This document shows, in pieces, positions 43,528 to 52,547 of a DNA stretch of 64,000 nt. How positions within the stretch are numbered: position 1 is the first letter of the stretch; each line of letters begins with the position of its first letter. The notes under the pieces were generated by a model. The model was not told where the DNA came from. It worked only from the letters and a program-made list of their open reading frames with translations, and made no database searches. The stretch is from Rhodobacteraceae bacterium UBA6213 (lineage in GTDB: Bacteria > Pseudomonadota > Alphaproteobacteria > Rhodobacterales > Rhodobacteraceae), in contig DISJ01000013.1 of NCBI GenBank assembly GCA_002421605.1, forward strand, positions 9,926 to 73,925. The letters run 5' to 3'. The translations under genes were made by a program, and so were the position numbers.

Positions 43528-44193
43528 TCAGCGCAGGCTTTCCAGCACCTGCCGCCCCTCTTCGCGCCATTCGGGCAGGCCGCCGTCAAGGCGGCGCGCG
43601 TTATAGCCCAGTTTGCGCAGCGCAGCCTCGGCCTGGCGCGAATCGATGCAATAGGGCCCGCGGCAATAAGCGACGATCTCGGCATCGCGTGCCAGTTTCG
43701 GGGCGATCTGCGCCAGATCGGCAAGCCGCAGGTTCAGCGCACCGGGTATGTGCCCCGCAGCAAATTCATCGGCGGGGCGGACATCGAGCACCGTCACCGA
43801 ACCTTCCGCCAACCGCGCGGCCAGATCGGCGCGGCTGACCGGTTCGGGTGCCTGCTCGCCGCCGGAAAGCCCGCGCAGGATGTGTTCGACCTCGGCAAGG
43901 TTGCTTTCGGCCACAACGCGCAGCAAGTCCATCAACGCCAAGGTTCTGGCATCGGTCAGCCGGTAGATCACCGCCTTGCCTTCGCGGCGGCTGGTGACCA
44001 GACCGGCGCGGCGCAACTGCTGCAAATGCTGCGAACAATTGGCGATGGTCAGGCCGGTCTTGTCGGCCAGCGCTTCGACGCCGCGCTCGCCCTGCGCGAG
44101 TTGTTCCAGCAGCAAGAGCCGCGCCGGGGCCGACAGCGCATGGGCGATCACCGCATATTCCGCAAGCAGGGCAGTCTTTGCTCCGGTTGACAC
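43528..44193 (-). CDS. ArsR-family regulator fused to a rhodanese domain
   Basis: 221 aa, minus strand. I favour the GTG at 44193, which has GGAGG seven bases upstream; ATGs at 44211 and 44217 lie before that site and are less likely. Residues 10-100 are an ArsR winged helix (recognition helix GLTIANCSQHLQQLRRAG). Residues 120-221 are a rhodanese domain with active-loop Cys177 (AYCRGPYC). It probably senses reactive sulfur or thiol stress and represses its own and the divergent gene through the 44215-44236 dyad. Confidence 0.85.
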   Translation of the reverse strand: MSTGAKTALLAEYAVIAHALSAPARLLLLEQLAQGERGVEALADKTGLTIANCSQHLQQLRRAGLVTSRREGKAVIYRLTDARTLALMDLLRVVAESNLAEVEHILRGLSGGEQAPEPVSRADLAARLAEGSVTVLDVRPADEFAAGHIPGALNLRLADLAQIAPKLARDAEIVAYCRGPYCIDSRQAEAALRKLGYNARRLDGGLPEWREEGRQVLESLR

Positions 44194-44214
44194 GGGCTTT
44201 CCTCCGACCATATA

Positions 44215-44236
44215 CATTCTAGTGTTCACTTGAATG
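44215..44236. promoter_or_regulatory. near-perfect 22-bp dyad, ArsR-type operator
   Basis: The arms CATTC-T-AGTG and CACT-T-GAATG around a TT centre are complementary except for one T-T pair. It lies between the ArsR-rhodanese start (minus) and the hydroxylase start (plus). The outer ATTC...GAAT resembles BigR/SqrR-type sites, but with a spacer of 12 rather than the usual 8 bases. Binding by the adjacent regulator is inferred. Confidence 0.7.
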
Positions 44237-44282
44237 ATAGCGAATCTGGCGCTCGCCGCAACCCGAAAGGCATTTTCGCCCG

Positions 44283-45128
44283 ATGACCGAGTTTTTGCTA
44301 GCCAACGAAGCAACCCTTCGTCTTGCCGTCTTTCTGGGCGTGCTCGCGCTTATGGCGGTCTGGGAAGTGGCGGCACCGCGGCGCAGGCGCGAGATCCCAC
44401 GCCTGCTGCGCTGGAGCAACAACCTCGACCTGGTGGTGATCGACACCGTGTTGGTGCGGCTGGCTTTTCCCATCGTGGCGGTGGGGTTGGCGGTTCTGGC
44501 CGAGGCGCGCGGCTGGGGCTTGCTCAACGTTTTCGAGGTGCCTGGGTGGGTCGCCTTTGTGCTGTCGATCCTTGCGCTCGACCTCGCGATCTACTTGCAG
44601 CACGTGATGTTTCACGCGGTGCCCGCGCTCTGGCGGCTGCACCGCGTGCACCACGCCGACCTTGAATTCGACGTGACCACCGGGCTGCGGTTTCACCCGG
44701 TCGAGATTCTCTTGTCGATGGCGATCAAGCTGGCGGCGGTCGCGGTGCTGGGGCCCCCTGCCGTGGCGGTGCTGGTGTTCGAGGTAATCCTGAATGCCAG
44801 CGCGATGTTCAACCATTCCAACATCCGTATTCCGGCGGCGATTGACCGGGTTCTGCGGTTGGTGATCGTTACGCCTGACATGCACCGCGTGCATCATTCG
44901 GTGATCCCGGCGGAAACCAACAGCAACTTCGGCTTCAACCTGCCGTGGTGGGACCGCCTGCTTGGCACCTATCGCGCGCAACCAAAGGCGGGCCACGACG
45001 AAATGACCATCGGCATTGACCAGTTCCGCAGCCGCCGCGAGCTTTGGCTCGACCGGATGCTGCTGCAACCCCTGCGCGGCGCGGCGCGCGATTACCCGAT
45101 CAACAGCGACCGCGGAGGCAAAAAGTAA
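44283..45128 (+). CDS. sterol desaturase / fatty acid hydroxylase family membrane protein
   Basis: 281 aa with four or more hydrophobic helices and the di-iron histidine motifs of this superfamily: HVMFH, HRVHH (near residues 100-123) and HRVHH again near residue 201. Members hydroxylate or desaturate lipid chains in the membrane using oxygen. Divergent from the ArsR-rhodanese gene, so probably under its control; the link to sulfur metabolism is inference. Starts at the ATG at 44283. Confidence 0.85.
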   Translation: MTEFLLANEATLRLAVFLGVLALMAVWEVAAPRRRREIPRLLRWSNNLDLVVIDTVLVRLAFPIVAVGLAVLAEARGWGLLNVFEVPGWVAFVLSILALDLAIYLQHVMFHAVPALWRLHRVHHADLEFDVTTGLRFHPVEILLSMAIKLAAVAVLGPPAVAVLVFEVILNASAMFNHSNIRIPAAIDRVLRLVIVTPDMHRVHHSVIPAETNSNFGFNLPWWDRLLGTYRAQPKAGHDEMTIGIDQFRSRRELWLDRMLLQPLRGAARDYPINSDRGGKK

Positions 45129-45185
45129 ACGCGCCCCGGCGCGATATCGCGCCAGCGGCCAACCTGACATCAGAGGAACGTCGGC

Positions 45186-46010
45186 ATGTGTGAGCTTTTC
45201 GCGATGAGCGCCAGCGAGGCGACCGACGTCAACCATTCGCTGGCGCTGTTGCAACCGCGCGGCGGCGCGGTGGGGCCCCATGCCGATGGCTGGGGCGTGG
45301 CGTTTTACGAAGGCCGCGCCGCGCGCATTTTCAAGGAACCGGTGCCCGCCGCTGAAAGCCGCTGCCTTGGTTTCATCACCGATTACGATTTCAAAAGCGA
45401 AACGGTGATCGCGCATATCCGCAAAGCCAACCCCGAGCGGTTCGGCCGCACCACCGCCAACACGCACCCGTTCGAGCGCGAATGGAACGGCCGGTCGTGG
45501 GTGTTCGCGCATAACGGCAAGCTGCCGGGCCTCATGGCATCGCACGGGCAGGCGCCGCGCCGGTTTCAGCCGCTGGGCGATACCGATTCAGAGCTTGCCT
45601 TTTGCCTGATGCTCGACGCTATTGCCGCGGCGGGTGCGCCCGTCGCCGGCCCGCTTGCCGCGGCCGAGATCATCGCGCGCATATCGCCGCTGGTCGCGCG
45701 GCTTGCGGACCTTGGCGAGTTCAATTTTTTCCTTAGCGACGGTGCAAGCCTGATCGTGCACGCGCATACGCGGCTGCACCAGCTTTCGCGGGCCTGCACT
45801 TCCTGCATTGGCCAGCTTCAGGTGATCTTGCTGGCAACTCTGCCCCTGACCGACGAGCCTTGGGCGCCGCTTGCACCCGGCAGCCTGCACGCCTTCGTGC
45901 GCGGGCATGAGATCGCGCTGCAAACCCCGGTTTTCGCACCGGCCGCCCCGCACACGGCGCGGCCCGCCACCCCCGCTTTCGCATCCTCAACGCCCGGAGA
46001 TCGGCCATGA
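45186..46010 (+). CDS. class II glutamine amidotransferase (YafJ-like)
   Basis: 274 aa. The N-terminal nucleophile Cys2 (MCELFAMS) is exposed after Met removal, and the glutaminase core follows (PHADGWGVAFYEG, then ANTHPFEREW and FAHNGKLP). There is no fused synthetase domain, as in YafJ/DUF-type amidotransferases, so the acceptor is unknown. It overlaps the DsrE gene by four bases and is co-directional with the hydroxylase. Confidence 0.85.
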   Translation: MCELFAMSASEATDVNHSLALLQPRGGAVGPHADGWGVAFYEGRAARIFKEPVPAAESRCLGFITDYDFKSETVIAHIRKANPERFGRTTANTHPFEREWNGRSWVFAHNGKLPGLMASHGQAPRRFQPLGDTDSELAFCLMLDAIAAAGAPVAGPLAAAEIIARISPLVARLADLGEFNFFLSDGASLIVHAHTRLHQLSRACTSCIGQLQVILLATLPLTDEPWAPLAPGSLHAFVRGHEIALQTPVFAPAAPHTARPATPAFASSTPGDRP

Positions 46011-46360
46011 ACACCCTCTTCATCCTCAACGACGCGCCCTATGGCACCGAGCGGTGCTACAACGCGCTGCGCCTGGCCCATAACCTGATGAAGCAGGACC
46101 CCGGCGCCAGCATCACGGTCTTTCTGATGGCCGATGCAGTGGTCGCCGCGCGCCGGGGCCAGAAAACGCCCGACGGCTATTACAACATGGAACGCATGCT
46201 GAAGCGCGTGGTGACCGGTAAGGGCCAAGTGCTGCTCTGCGGCACCTGCATGGATGCGCGCGGCATGACCGACGAGGATGTCATGGACGGCGCAAAGCGT
46301 TCGACCATGGACGCGCTTGGTGCCGCAACCCTCGCCGCCGACAAGGTGCTAGTGTTCTGA
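46007..46360 (+). CDS. DsrE-family sulfur-relay-like protein
   Basis: 117 aa. The fold pattern (FILNDAPYGTERCYNALRLA) and the conserved Cys pair LLCGTCMDARGM near residues 84-95 match DsrE/DsrF-like proteins that carry persulfides. With the ArsR-rhodanese gene it suggests a small reactive-sulfur handling operon. Its start overlaps the amidotransferase stop. Confidence 0.85.
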   Translation: MNTLFILNDAPYGTERCYNALRLAHNLMKQDPGASITVFLMADAVVAARRGQKTPDGYYNMERMLKRVVTGKGQVLLCGTCMDARGMTDEDVMDGAKRSTMDALGAATLAADKVLVF

Positions 46361-46502
46361 GGCGGCGCTCTGTTTGCTTCCGCAGATATTTCACCAGCGC
46401 GGCGATCACCAGGCCAGCAATGATCAGCATCAGCGCAAAGCCGAACCAACCAAAGCCCATCGCGTAGGGCAGGCCAAAGCCCATATCGTATCCGCGCATC
46501 AT
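46281..46502 (-). CDS. small membrane protein
   Basis: 73 aa, minus strand, with AAAAGGAGCC before the ATG at 46502. One strong membrane helix (FGFALMLIIAGLVIAALVKY) follows a Gly/Met-rich start. Its 3' end overlaps the DsrE gene on the other strand by 80 bases, so the C-terminal 25 residues may be accidental read-through. Similar small proteins accompany copper or periplasmic genes. It is the downstream neighbour of the EF-hand gene. Confidence 0.5.
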   Translation of the reverse strand: MMRGYDMGFGLPYAMGFGWFGFALMLIIAGLVIAALVKYLRKQTERRLRTLAPCRRRGLRHQARPWSNALRRP

Positions 46503-46562
46503 CGCACTGGCTCCTTTTAGGGCGATCCGGCCCCCGGTTGACCGCCGGGGGCCGGGGTTGGA

Positions 46563-47123
46563 TCAGTAGCGGCCCATCATGCCGCGGCTGGGCATGGTGC
46601 CATGGCCGAAATTCGGCATGCCACCTTGCGGCAAGGCGCCCATCTGGCCCATCTGGCCGGCCACGGCGGTCATTTCGGCTTCAGTCACTTGCCCGTCGCC
46701 GTCGGCATCATGCATCTGAAAGGCGCGCACGGTCATGGTGCGCAGCGCTTCGGCCTGCATTTCGGCCTGCATCGCGGTGAATTCCTCGAGCGACAGCGTG
46801 CCGTTGGCGTCGGTATCGTATTTGGCGAGCTCCGCCTTGATGCCCGCGGCGATTTCCTCGGCGCTCAGCGTGCCGTCGCCGTTGGTATCGACCGCCGCGA
46901 AATGCGCGACATGGGTCGCCGAGGTGCCGCCCATCATGGCAAAGCCGCCCGGCATCGTGCCGCCCGGCATCGTGCCGCCCGGCATCGCGCCGCCGTGCAT
47001 GCTGCCGCCGCGCATCATGGATGCGAACGGCATCTGGAACTGTTGCGCCACCACCGGCAACGCCGCTGCGGTAACGCCAAGCGCCGCGATGGCGCCGATG
47101 ATAAGGGCTGTCGAACGTTTCAT
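46563..47123 (-). CDS. secreted EF-hand protein
   Basis: 186 aa. A Sec signal peptide (cleavage near VVAQQ, about residue 26) is followed by a Met/Gly-rich repeat region (three GGTMPGG-like units, residues 45-60) and three EF-hand loops: DTNGDGTLSAEE (79-90), DTDANGTLSLEE (103-114) and DADGDGQVTEAE (139-150). It probably binds calcium in the periplasm; the Met-rich part could also bind copper, in keeping with the nearby oxidase. Expressed on the minus strand, divergent from the two-component system. Confidence 0.85.
   Translation of the reverse strand: MKRSTALIIGAIAALGVTAAALPVVAQQFQMPFASMMRGGSMHGGAMPGGTMPGGTMPGGFAMMGGTSATHVAHFAAVDTNGDGTLSAEEIAAGIKAELAKYDTDANGTLSLEEFTAMQAEMQAEALRTMTVRAFQMHDADGDGQVTEAEMTAVAGQMGQMGALPQGGMPNFGHGTMPSRGMMGRY
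46951..46995. repeat. three tandem 15-bp repeats inside the EF-hand gene
   Basis: GGCATCGTGCCGCCC occurs at 46951-46965 and 46966-46980, and with one or two changes at 46981-46995. The repeats encode the Gly-Thr/Ala-Met-Pro-Gly units of the EF-hand protein and could expand or contract by slippage. Confidence 0.8.
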
Positions 47124-47308
47124 GGTCGTCTCTCCTGGTTTGAACCTGCGATGCGGTCAAACTGGCGCCCCGATGTGCTGCGAGTTTGTCAGCCCGGGGC
47201 CTGTTTTGTATCAAACTGTCGCAAGCCCCGGTCTGGCGACGGCTTGCGACAAATTTCCGCGCAAAGGCTGCCGCTTGTCGGCTAGGGTGCCGGGACAGGA
47301 GAGCAACC

Positions 47309-48034
47309 ATGACCACGCAGCCCCATATTCTGGTCGTCGATGACCACCGCGACATTCGCGATGCGCTGGCGAAGTATCTTGAAAAGAACGGCATGCGCGC
47401 CACCACCGCCGCCAATGCCGTGGCGATGGATGCGGCGCTGAAGGCAGGCCGGTTCGATCTGGTGGTGCTCGATGTGATGATGCCGGGCGAAGACGGGCTG
47501 TCGGTCTGCCGCCGATTGCGCGCGAACGGTACTATTCCGGTGCTGATGCTGACCGCGCTCAGCGATGAAACCGACCGCATCGTGGGGTTGGAACTGGGGG
47601 CCGACGATTACCTTGCCAAGCCTTTCAACCCGCGCGAATTGCTGGCGCGCATCAAGGCGATCTTGCGCCGCGCAGGGCCTGCCATGCCCTCGGGCGGCGC
47701 GCTGGCCGGGCGGGTGTTGGCCTTCGACCGCTGGCTGCTCGATACCGACCGGCGCACCCTGACCTGCGACGACGGTGCCGATGTGCCGCTGACCAGTGCC
47801 GAGTTTCGCTTGCTGACCGCGTTTCTGGAACGGCCCCGCTTTGTGCTCAGCCGCAACCAGTTGCTCGATCTCACCTCGGGGCGCGCGGCGCAGGTATTCG
47901 ACCGCACCATCGACAACCAGATCAGCCGCCTGCGCCGCAAGATCGAGCGCGACCCGACCAAGCCCGACCTGATCGCCACCCACTGGGGCGGCGGCTACAG
48001 CCTTGCCACCGACGTGCGCGAGGTAAAGCCATGA
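47309..48034 (+). CDS. OmpR-family response regulator
   Basis: 241 aa, starting at the ATG at 47309 with AGGAGAG upstream. The receiver domain has the acidic pair D11/D12, phospho-acceptor D55 and conserved K104 (YLAKPF). The C-terminal winged helix (DNQISRLRRKIERDP) binds DNA. It overlaps the kinase gene by four bases. Given its neighbours (EF-hand protein and multicopper oxidase) it may respond to copper or periplasmic stress. Confidence 0.9.
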   Translation: MTTQPHILVVDDHRDIRDALAKYLEKNGMRATTAANAVAMDAALKAGRFDLVVLDVMMPGEDGLSVCRRLRANGTIPVLMLTALSDETDRIVGLELGADDYLAKPFNPRELLARIKAILRRAGPAMPSGGALAGRVLAFDRWLLDTDRRTLTCDDGADVPLTSAEFRLLTAFLERPRFVLSRNQLLDLTSGRAAQVFDRTIDNQISRLRRKIERDPTKPDLIATHWGGGYSLATDVREVKP

Positions 48035-49416
48035 CGCTGCGGCTTTATCCGCGCTCGCTTGGCGGGCAGTTGTTGGCGATGCTGCTGCTGGCACTGGTGG
48101 TGACGCAGGGCCTTGGCTATGTGCTGGCGGCCGACGAACGCAGCCGCGCCCTGCGCTCGGCGCTGGGGCTAGAGGCGGCCGGTCGCGCCGCCAACGTGGC
48201 CTTGCTGCTCGACGACGCGCCGGCCGAATTGCACGCCTCGATCCTGCGCTCTGCCAGTTCGCCGTTGGTCAGCTTCACGCTTGGCCCCGACGCGATGGTT
48301 GCCAAAGACAGCGCCGATACGGCGGCTTTCATCGCCCGCATGCGCCAGATCCTTGGCGCCGCGACGCGCGAGGTGCGCGCCGATGTGCATGCCCGCGCGC
48401 CTCTGCCGGTGATGGCGCCGCCGGGCTTTCCCGCCGCGATGCGCGCCATGCACGAAGGGATGATTTCCGATCAGGCAGAATCGCTGGAACTGGCGCTGTC
48501 GATCCGGCTGGCGCAGGGCAATTGGCTGAACGTGCGCACCCTTTTCGACCGCCCCGATCTGCAGGTCTCGCAGCAGGCGCTGCTGCCGCTGGCACTGATG
48601 GCCGCCGCGGTGGCGCTGGTGGCACTGGTCACGGCGCGCCGCGTGGTGGGGCCGATGCGGGCGCTGGCAGCGGGCGCCGACCGGCTGGGGCGCGGGCTCG
48701 ACGCCGACCCGCTGCCATTGACCGGCCCCACCGAAGTGCGCGAAACTACGCAGGCCTTCAACCGCATGCAGGACCGCCTGACCCGGTTCGTGACCGAACG
48801 CACCCACCTGCTTGCGGCAATCAACCACGATCTGCGCTCGCCGCTGACAGCGATGCGGCTGCGGCTGGAAATGCTGGACGAAACCGAAGATACCGACCGG
48901 CTGTGCGCCTTGGTTGACGAGATGCAGGAAATGGTCGAGGCGACGCTGGCATTCGCGCGCGGCGCAGCGCAGGCCGAGCCCGCGGCAACGGTCGATCTGG
49001 CGACGGTTCTTGCCGAACTGGCCGTCGATGCCGGGGCGGGCAAGGCCTCTTTCGCGCCCTCGGCGCCGGTCGTTGCAACGGTGCGGCCCAACGCGCTGAA
49101 CCGCGCGCTGCGCAACCTCATCGACAATGCCATTCGATACGGCGATGCGGCACAGATTACCTTGACACGCGAGCCCGGCGCCGCGCGCATCACCATTGCC
49201 GACACCGGCCCCGGCCTGCCCGAGGACCAGTTGCAGGCGGTGTTTGAACCCTTCGTGCGGTTCGAAACCTCGCGCAGCCGCGACACCGGCGGTGCGGGCC
49301 TTGGGCTCGCCATTGCCCGCACTATCGTGCAGGCGCACGGCGGCGAGGTGCACCTGCACAACCGCCAAGAAGGTGGGCTGGAGGCCGTACTCCGGTTGCC
49401 GCTGGGAGCAAGCTAA
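48031..49416 (+). CDS. membrane sensor histidine kinase
   Basis: 461 aa. Two membrane helices (residues about 12-32 and 186-206) enclose a periplasmic sensor domain. A HAMP linker and the dimerisation domain with His266 (INHDLRSPLTAMRL) follow, and the ATPase domain has N box RNLIDNAIRYG, G1 DTGPGLP and G2 GGAGLGLAIA. Partner of the response regulator before it. The inducing signal is unknown. Confidence 0.9.
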   Translation: MTLRLYPRSLGGQLLAMLLLALVVTQGLGYVLAADERSRALRSALGLEAAGRAANVALLLDDAPAELHASILRSASSPLVSFTLGPDAMVAKDSADTAAFIARMRQILGAATREVRADVHARAPLPVMAPPGFPAAMRAMHEGMISDQAESLELALSIRLAQGNWLNVRTLFDRPDLQVSQQALLPLALMAAAVALVALVTARRVVGPMRALAAGADRLGRGLDADPLPLTGPTEVRETTQAFNRMQDRLTRFVTERTHLLAAINHDLRSPLTAMRLRLEMLDETEDTDRLCALVDEMQEMVEATLAFARGAAQAEPAATVDLATVLAELAVDAGAGKASFAPSAPVVATVRPNALNRALRNLIDNAIRYGDAAQITLTREPGAARITIADTGPGLPEDQLQAVFEPFVRFETSRSRDTGGAGLGLAIARTIVQAHGGEVHLHNRQEGGLEAVLRLPLGAS

Positions 49417-49510
49417 GGGTGATGGATTACGCTGCAATTCGGCTGGAAACTCCGCGCCCGGGCGAAATTCGAAGCCCCGCCGCGCCGGCGGCCCGACGAA
49501 AGATTTTAGA

Positions 49511-49527
49511 GACCGGCAATCCCGGTC
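49511..49527 (+). promoter_or_regulatory. short hairpin before the multicopper oxidase
   Basis: GACCGG (49511-49516) pairs with CCGGTC (49522-49527) over a five-base loop, just before the AAAAGGAG ribosome binding site. It could be a weak terminator of the kinase transcript or a leader element; too short to decide. Confidence 0.3.
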
Positions 49528-49543
49528 GGTAAAAGGAGAAACC

Positions 49544-51010
49544 ATGACCACGACCTTTTCTCGCCGAGGCTTTCTTGCCACCTCGGCCGCCCTCGCCGGA
49601 GTTTCGCTGGCCCCAATGGCTGCATTCGCGCAAGCTGCACCGCTGACATTGCGCGCGACCAGGCAGACTCTCGACATCGACGGGCGCGCTGCCTCGGTAT
49701 TTCGATTGGTGAACGGCGCCGGAGGCTCGGGGTTGGTGCTGAACCCCGGCGAGCGCTTCCGTGTAGATCTGACCAACGAGCTTGACGTCGAGACTATTAT
49801 TCACTGGCACGGGCAGATCCCGCCCAACGTGCAGGACGGCGTGCCCGACATGCCGATGCCGATGCTGAAACCGGGCGAAGTGCGCAGTTATGATTATGCC
49901 CCAATGCCCGGCACTTTCTGGATGCACAGCCATGTGCCGGTGCAGGAAATGGCAATGCTTGCCGCGCCGCTGATCGTGCGCAGCGCAGCTGATGCGGCGG
50001 CTGACCGGCAGGAAGTGGTGATGTTTCTGCACGACTTCTCGTTCAAGAGTGCCGAGGAAGTGCTGGCAGAGATCACCGGCACGGCGCACACCGAGGGCAT
50101 GGCCCACGCTGAAGCCGCGCCTGCCGCGCCATCGATGGGCGGCATGGCGATGGGCGGCATGAACATGGGCGGCATGGCGATGGGCGGCATGGCGATGGAT
50201 CTGAACGATTACGATTTTGACGCCTATCTGGCCAATGACCGCACCTTTGACGACCCTGAGGTGGTGGCTGTTGAAAATGGCGGCCGGGTGCGGCTGCGCG
50301 TCATCAACGCGGCGGCGGCGACGGTGTTCTGGATCGACACCGGCGCAGTTGCAGGCCGTCTGGTCGCCGTTGACGGGCACCAAATTCAACCGGTCACCGG
50401 GCGGCGCTTTGGCGTGGCAATGGCGCAGCGGCTCGACATCGAGCTTGACCTGCCGCCCGGTGCCACCGCTTTTCCAGTGCTGGCTTTGCGCGAAGGCGCG
50501 CGCGAGCGAACCGGCATCATCCTTGCCGCTCCCGGTGCGACGGTCAGCAAACTGGCATCACTCAGCGATGCTGCACACCCGGCTTTCGACCCAGATCTGG
50601 CGCAGGAAAGCTCGCTCCGCGCCGCCAACCCGCTTGCCATACGCCCGGCCGAGCGCATGGAAATGCTCATGCTGAGTGGTTCGATGCAGCCCTATGTCTG
50701 GACGATCAACGGCCAGACCTGGGGCAACCACCAGCCCATCGCCGCAAAAAGCGGGCAGCGAGTGGAGCTGATGTTCCACAACATGTCGATGATGGGCCAC
50801 CCGATGCACCTGCACGGCCACGTCTTTCAGGTGGTGGGCATCGGCAACCGGCGGTTTGCGGGGGCGATGCGAGACACCGTCTATGTGCCGCCAATGGCCT
50901 CGGTGACGATCGCGCTCGATGCTGGCGAGGCCGCGCGCTGGATGCTGCATTGCCACCACATGCCGCATCTGGCCAGCGGAATGATGACCGAATTCGCGGT
51001 TGGCGCCTGA
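49544..51010 (+). CDS. Tat-exported multicopper oxidase (CueO/CopA-like)
   Basis: 488 aa, starting at the ATG at 49544 with AAAAGGAG upstream. The twin-arginine motif SRRGFL (residues 6-11) directs folded export. The copper motifs are complete: HWHG (H87, H89), HSH (H128, H130), HPMHLHGH (near 419) and HCHHMPH (near 470). A Met-rich loop near residues 195-215 (repeated MGGMAM units) is like the copper-binding insert of CueO. It probably oxidises Cu(I) in the periplasm, regulated by the two-component system before it. Confidence 0.9.
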   Translation: MTTTFSRRGFLATSAALAGVSLAPMAAFAQAAPLTLRATRQTLDIDGRAASVFRLVNGAGGSGLVLNPGERFRVDLTNELDVETIIHWHGQIPPNVQDGVPDMPMPMLKPGEVRSYDYAPMPGTFWMHSHVPVQEMAMLAAPLIVRSAADAAADRQEVVMFLHDFSFKSAEEVLAEITGTAHTEGMAHAEAAPAAPSMGGMAMGGMNMGGMAMGGMAMDLNDYDFDAYLANDRTFDDPEVVAVENGGRVRLRVINAAAATVFWIDTGAVAGRLVAVDGHQIQPVTGRRFGVAMAQRLDIELDLPPGATAFPVLALREGARERTGIILAAPGATVSKLASLSDAAHPAFDPDLAQESSLRAANPLAIRPAERMEMLMLSGSMQPYVWTINGQTWGNHQPIAAKSGQRVELMFHNMSMMGHPMHLHGHVFQVVGIGNRRFAGAMRDTVYVPPMASVTIALDAGEAARWMLHCHHMPHLASGMMTEFAVGA

Positions 51011-51024
51011 GCGCCCGGTAACAA

Positions 51025-51059
51025 GGCGGAAGGGGCGCAGTTCTTCGGGCCCTTCCGCC
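51025..51059. terminator. hairpin between convergent genes
   Basis: GGCGGAAGGG (51025-51034) pairs with CCCTTCCGCC (51050-51059) over a 15-base loop, between the multicopper oxidase (plus) and the ATPase remnant (minus). There is no T tract on either side, so it would act, if at all, as a bidirectional or rho-aided terminator. Confidence 0.5.
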
Positions 51060-51087
51060 CGTCGCCGCCCCGACGCCAAAATGCGGG

Positions 51088-52478
51088 CTACAACTTGACC
51101 CGGCGCAGCCGCAATGCGTTGGTGATGACTGAGACCGACGAGAGGCTCATCGCTGCCGCCGCGATCATCGGCGACAGCACGAGGCCGAACACCGGATAGA
51201 GCACGCCAGCGGCAATCGGCACGCCCGCCGCGTTGTAGATGAAGGCAAAGAACAGGTTCTGCTTGATGTTGCGCAGGGTGGCGCGGGCCAGGGTGCGGGC
51301 GCGCACGATGCCCATCAGATCGCCGCCGAGCAGGGTGATGCCGGCGCTTCCATTGCGACGTCAACGCCGGTACCCATCGCGATTCCGACTTCGGCCGCCG
51401 CAAGCGCGGGCGCATCATTGACCCCGTCGCCAGCCATTGAGACCTTGCGGCCTTCGCCACGCAATGCGTCGATCAAGTTCTTCTTGTCCTCGGGCAGGAC
51501 CCCGGTGCGCACCTCGTCGATGCTCAGTTTCCCGGAGACGGCAAGGGCCGTGCGCTCGTTGTCGCCGGTTGCCATGATTACCCGAATGCCCAGCGCATGC
51601 TGCGCGTCGATGGCCGACGCAGCGGTTTCCTTGATAGGGTCGGCCACTGCAACGATGCCCGCAACCTTGGCATCGACTGCGACGAACATCGCGGTCTTGC
51701 CCTCGGCGCGCAGCGAGTCGGCGGCGTCGTCGGCGGCCTCGGGCACAAGGCCAAGATCGGCCATCATCGCCGCGTTGCCGAGCGCCACCTTGCGCCCGTT
51801 AACCACGCCCTGAACGCCCTTTCCGGTGACCGCCTCAAAGCCCTCGGTCTCGCCCGGCGCCAGGCCGCGCTCGGCAGCGCTGGCCACGATCGCCTCAGCC
51901 AGCGGATGTTCCGAGCCTTTCTCCAGCGTTGCCGCCAGCGTCAGGACCGTGTCCTCGGTCTCGTCGCCCAGTGCCAGCACATCGGTCAACTTCGGGCGGC
52001 CTTCGGTTAGCGCGCCGGTCTTATCGACGATCAGCGTATCGACCGCCGCCATCCGTTCCAACGCCTCAGCATCCTTGATCAGCACCCCCGCCTGCGCGCC
52101 GCGTCCGGCGGCGGTGGTAATGGAAATCGGCGTGGCCAACCCCAGCGCGCAGGGGCAGGCGATGATCAGCACCGACACCGCCGCCGCCATGGCGAACACG
52201 AAGCCGGGCAGCGGACCAATGGTCAGCCACGCCGCGAATGCTGCCAGTGCCACCAACACCACGGTCGGCACAAAAACCGCCGAAACCTTGTCGGCAAGCC
52301 CCTGAATCGGCGCGCGCGAGCGGCGGGCGTTGCAGACCCTCTCGACAATTTGCGCCAGCACGGTCTCGGCACCCACCTTTGTCGCCTCGATCACCAGCGA
52401 GCCGTTCTCGTTGATCGTGGCGCCGGTGACGGTATCGCCCTCGGCTTTTTCCACCGGCATTGACTCGCCGGTCAGCAT
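51088..52478 (-). pseudogene. decayed copper-type P-type ATPase (3' half)
   Basis: The minus strand encodes the P-type ATPase core from MLTGESMPVEK onward, including the CPC motif (LIIACPCALGLAT), KGSEHPLAEA, and GDGVNDAPALA. Three lesions are visible. The N-terminal metal-binding and first membrane segments are missing. The phosphorylation motif reads DKTGA instead of DKTGT. A one-base loss near 51345-51349 shifts the frame, so the last membrane part continues separately in 51088-51315 (ATLRNIKQNLFFAFIYN). It is the remnant of a CopA/CtpV-like copper exporter that would have completed the copper set with the adjacent oxidase. Confidence 0.85.
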
Positions 52479-52547
52479 GCTTTGGCCAGTTTTCGCTGTT
52501 ACCGAACAGGCCTACGTTTGCCCGCAGGTGCCCGACTCAACGGCCGA

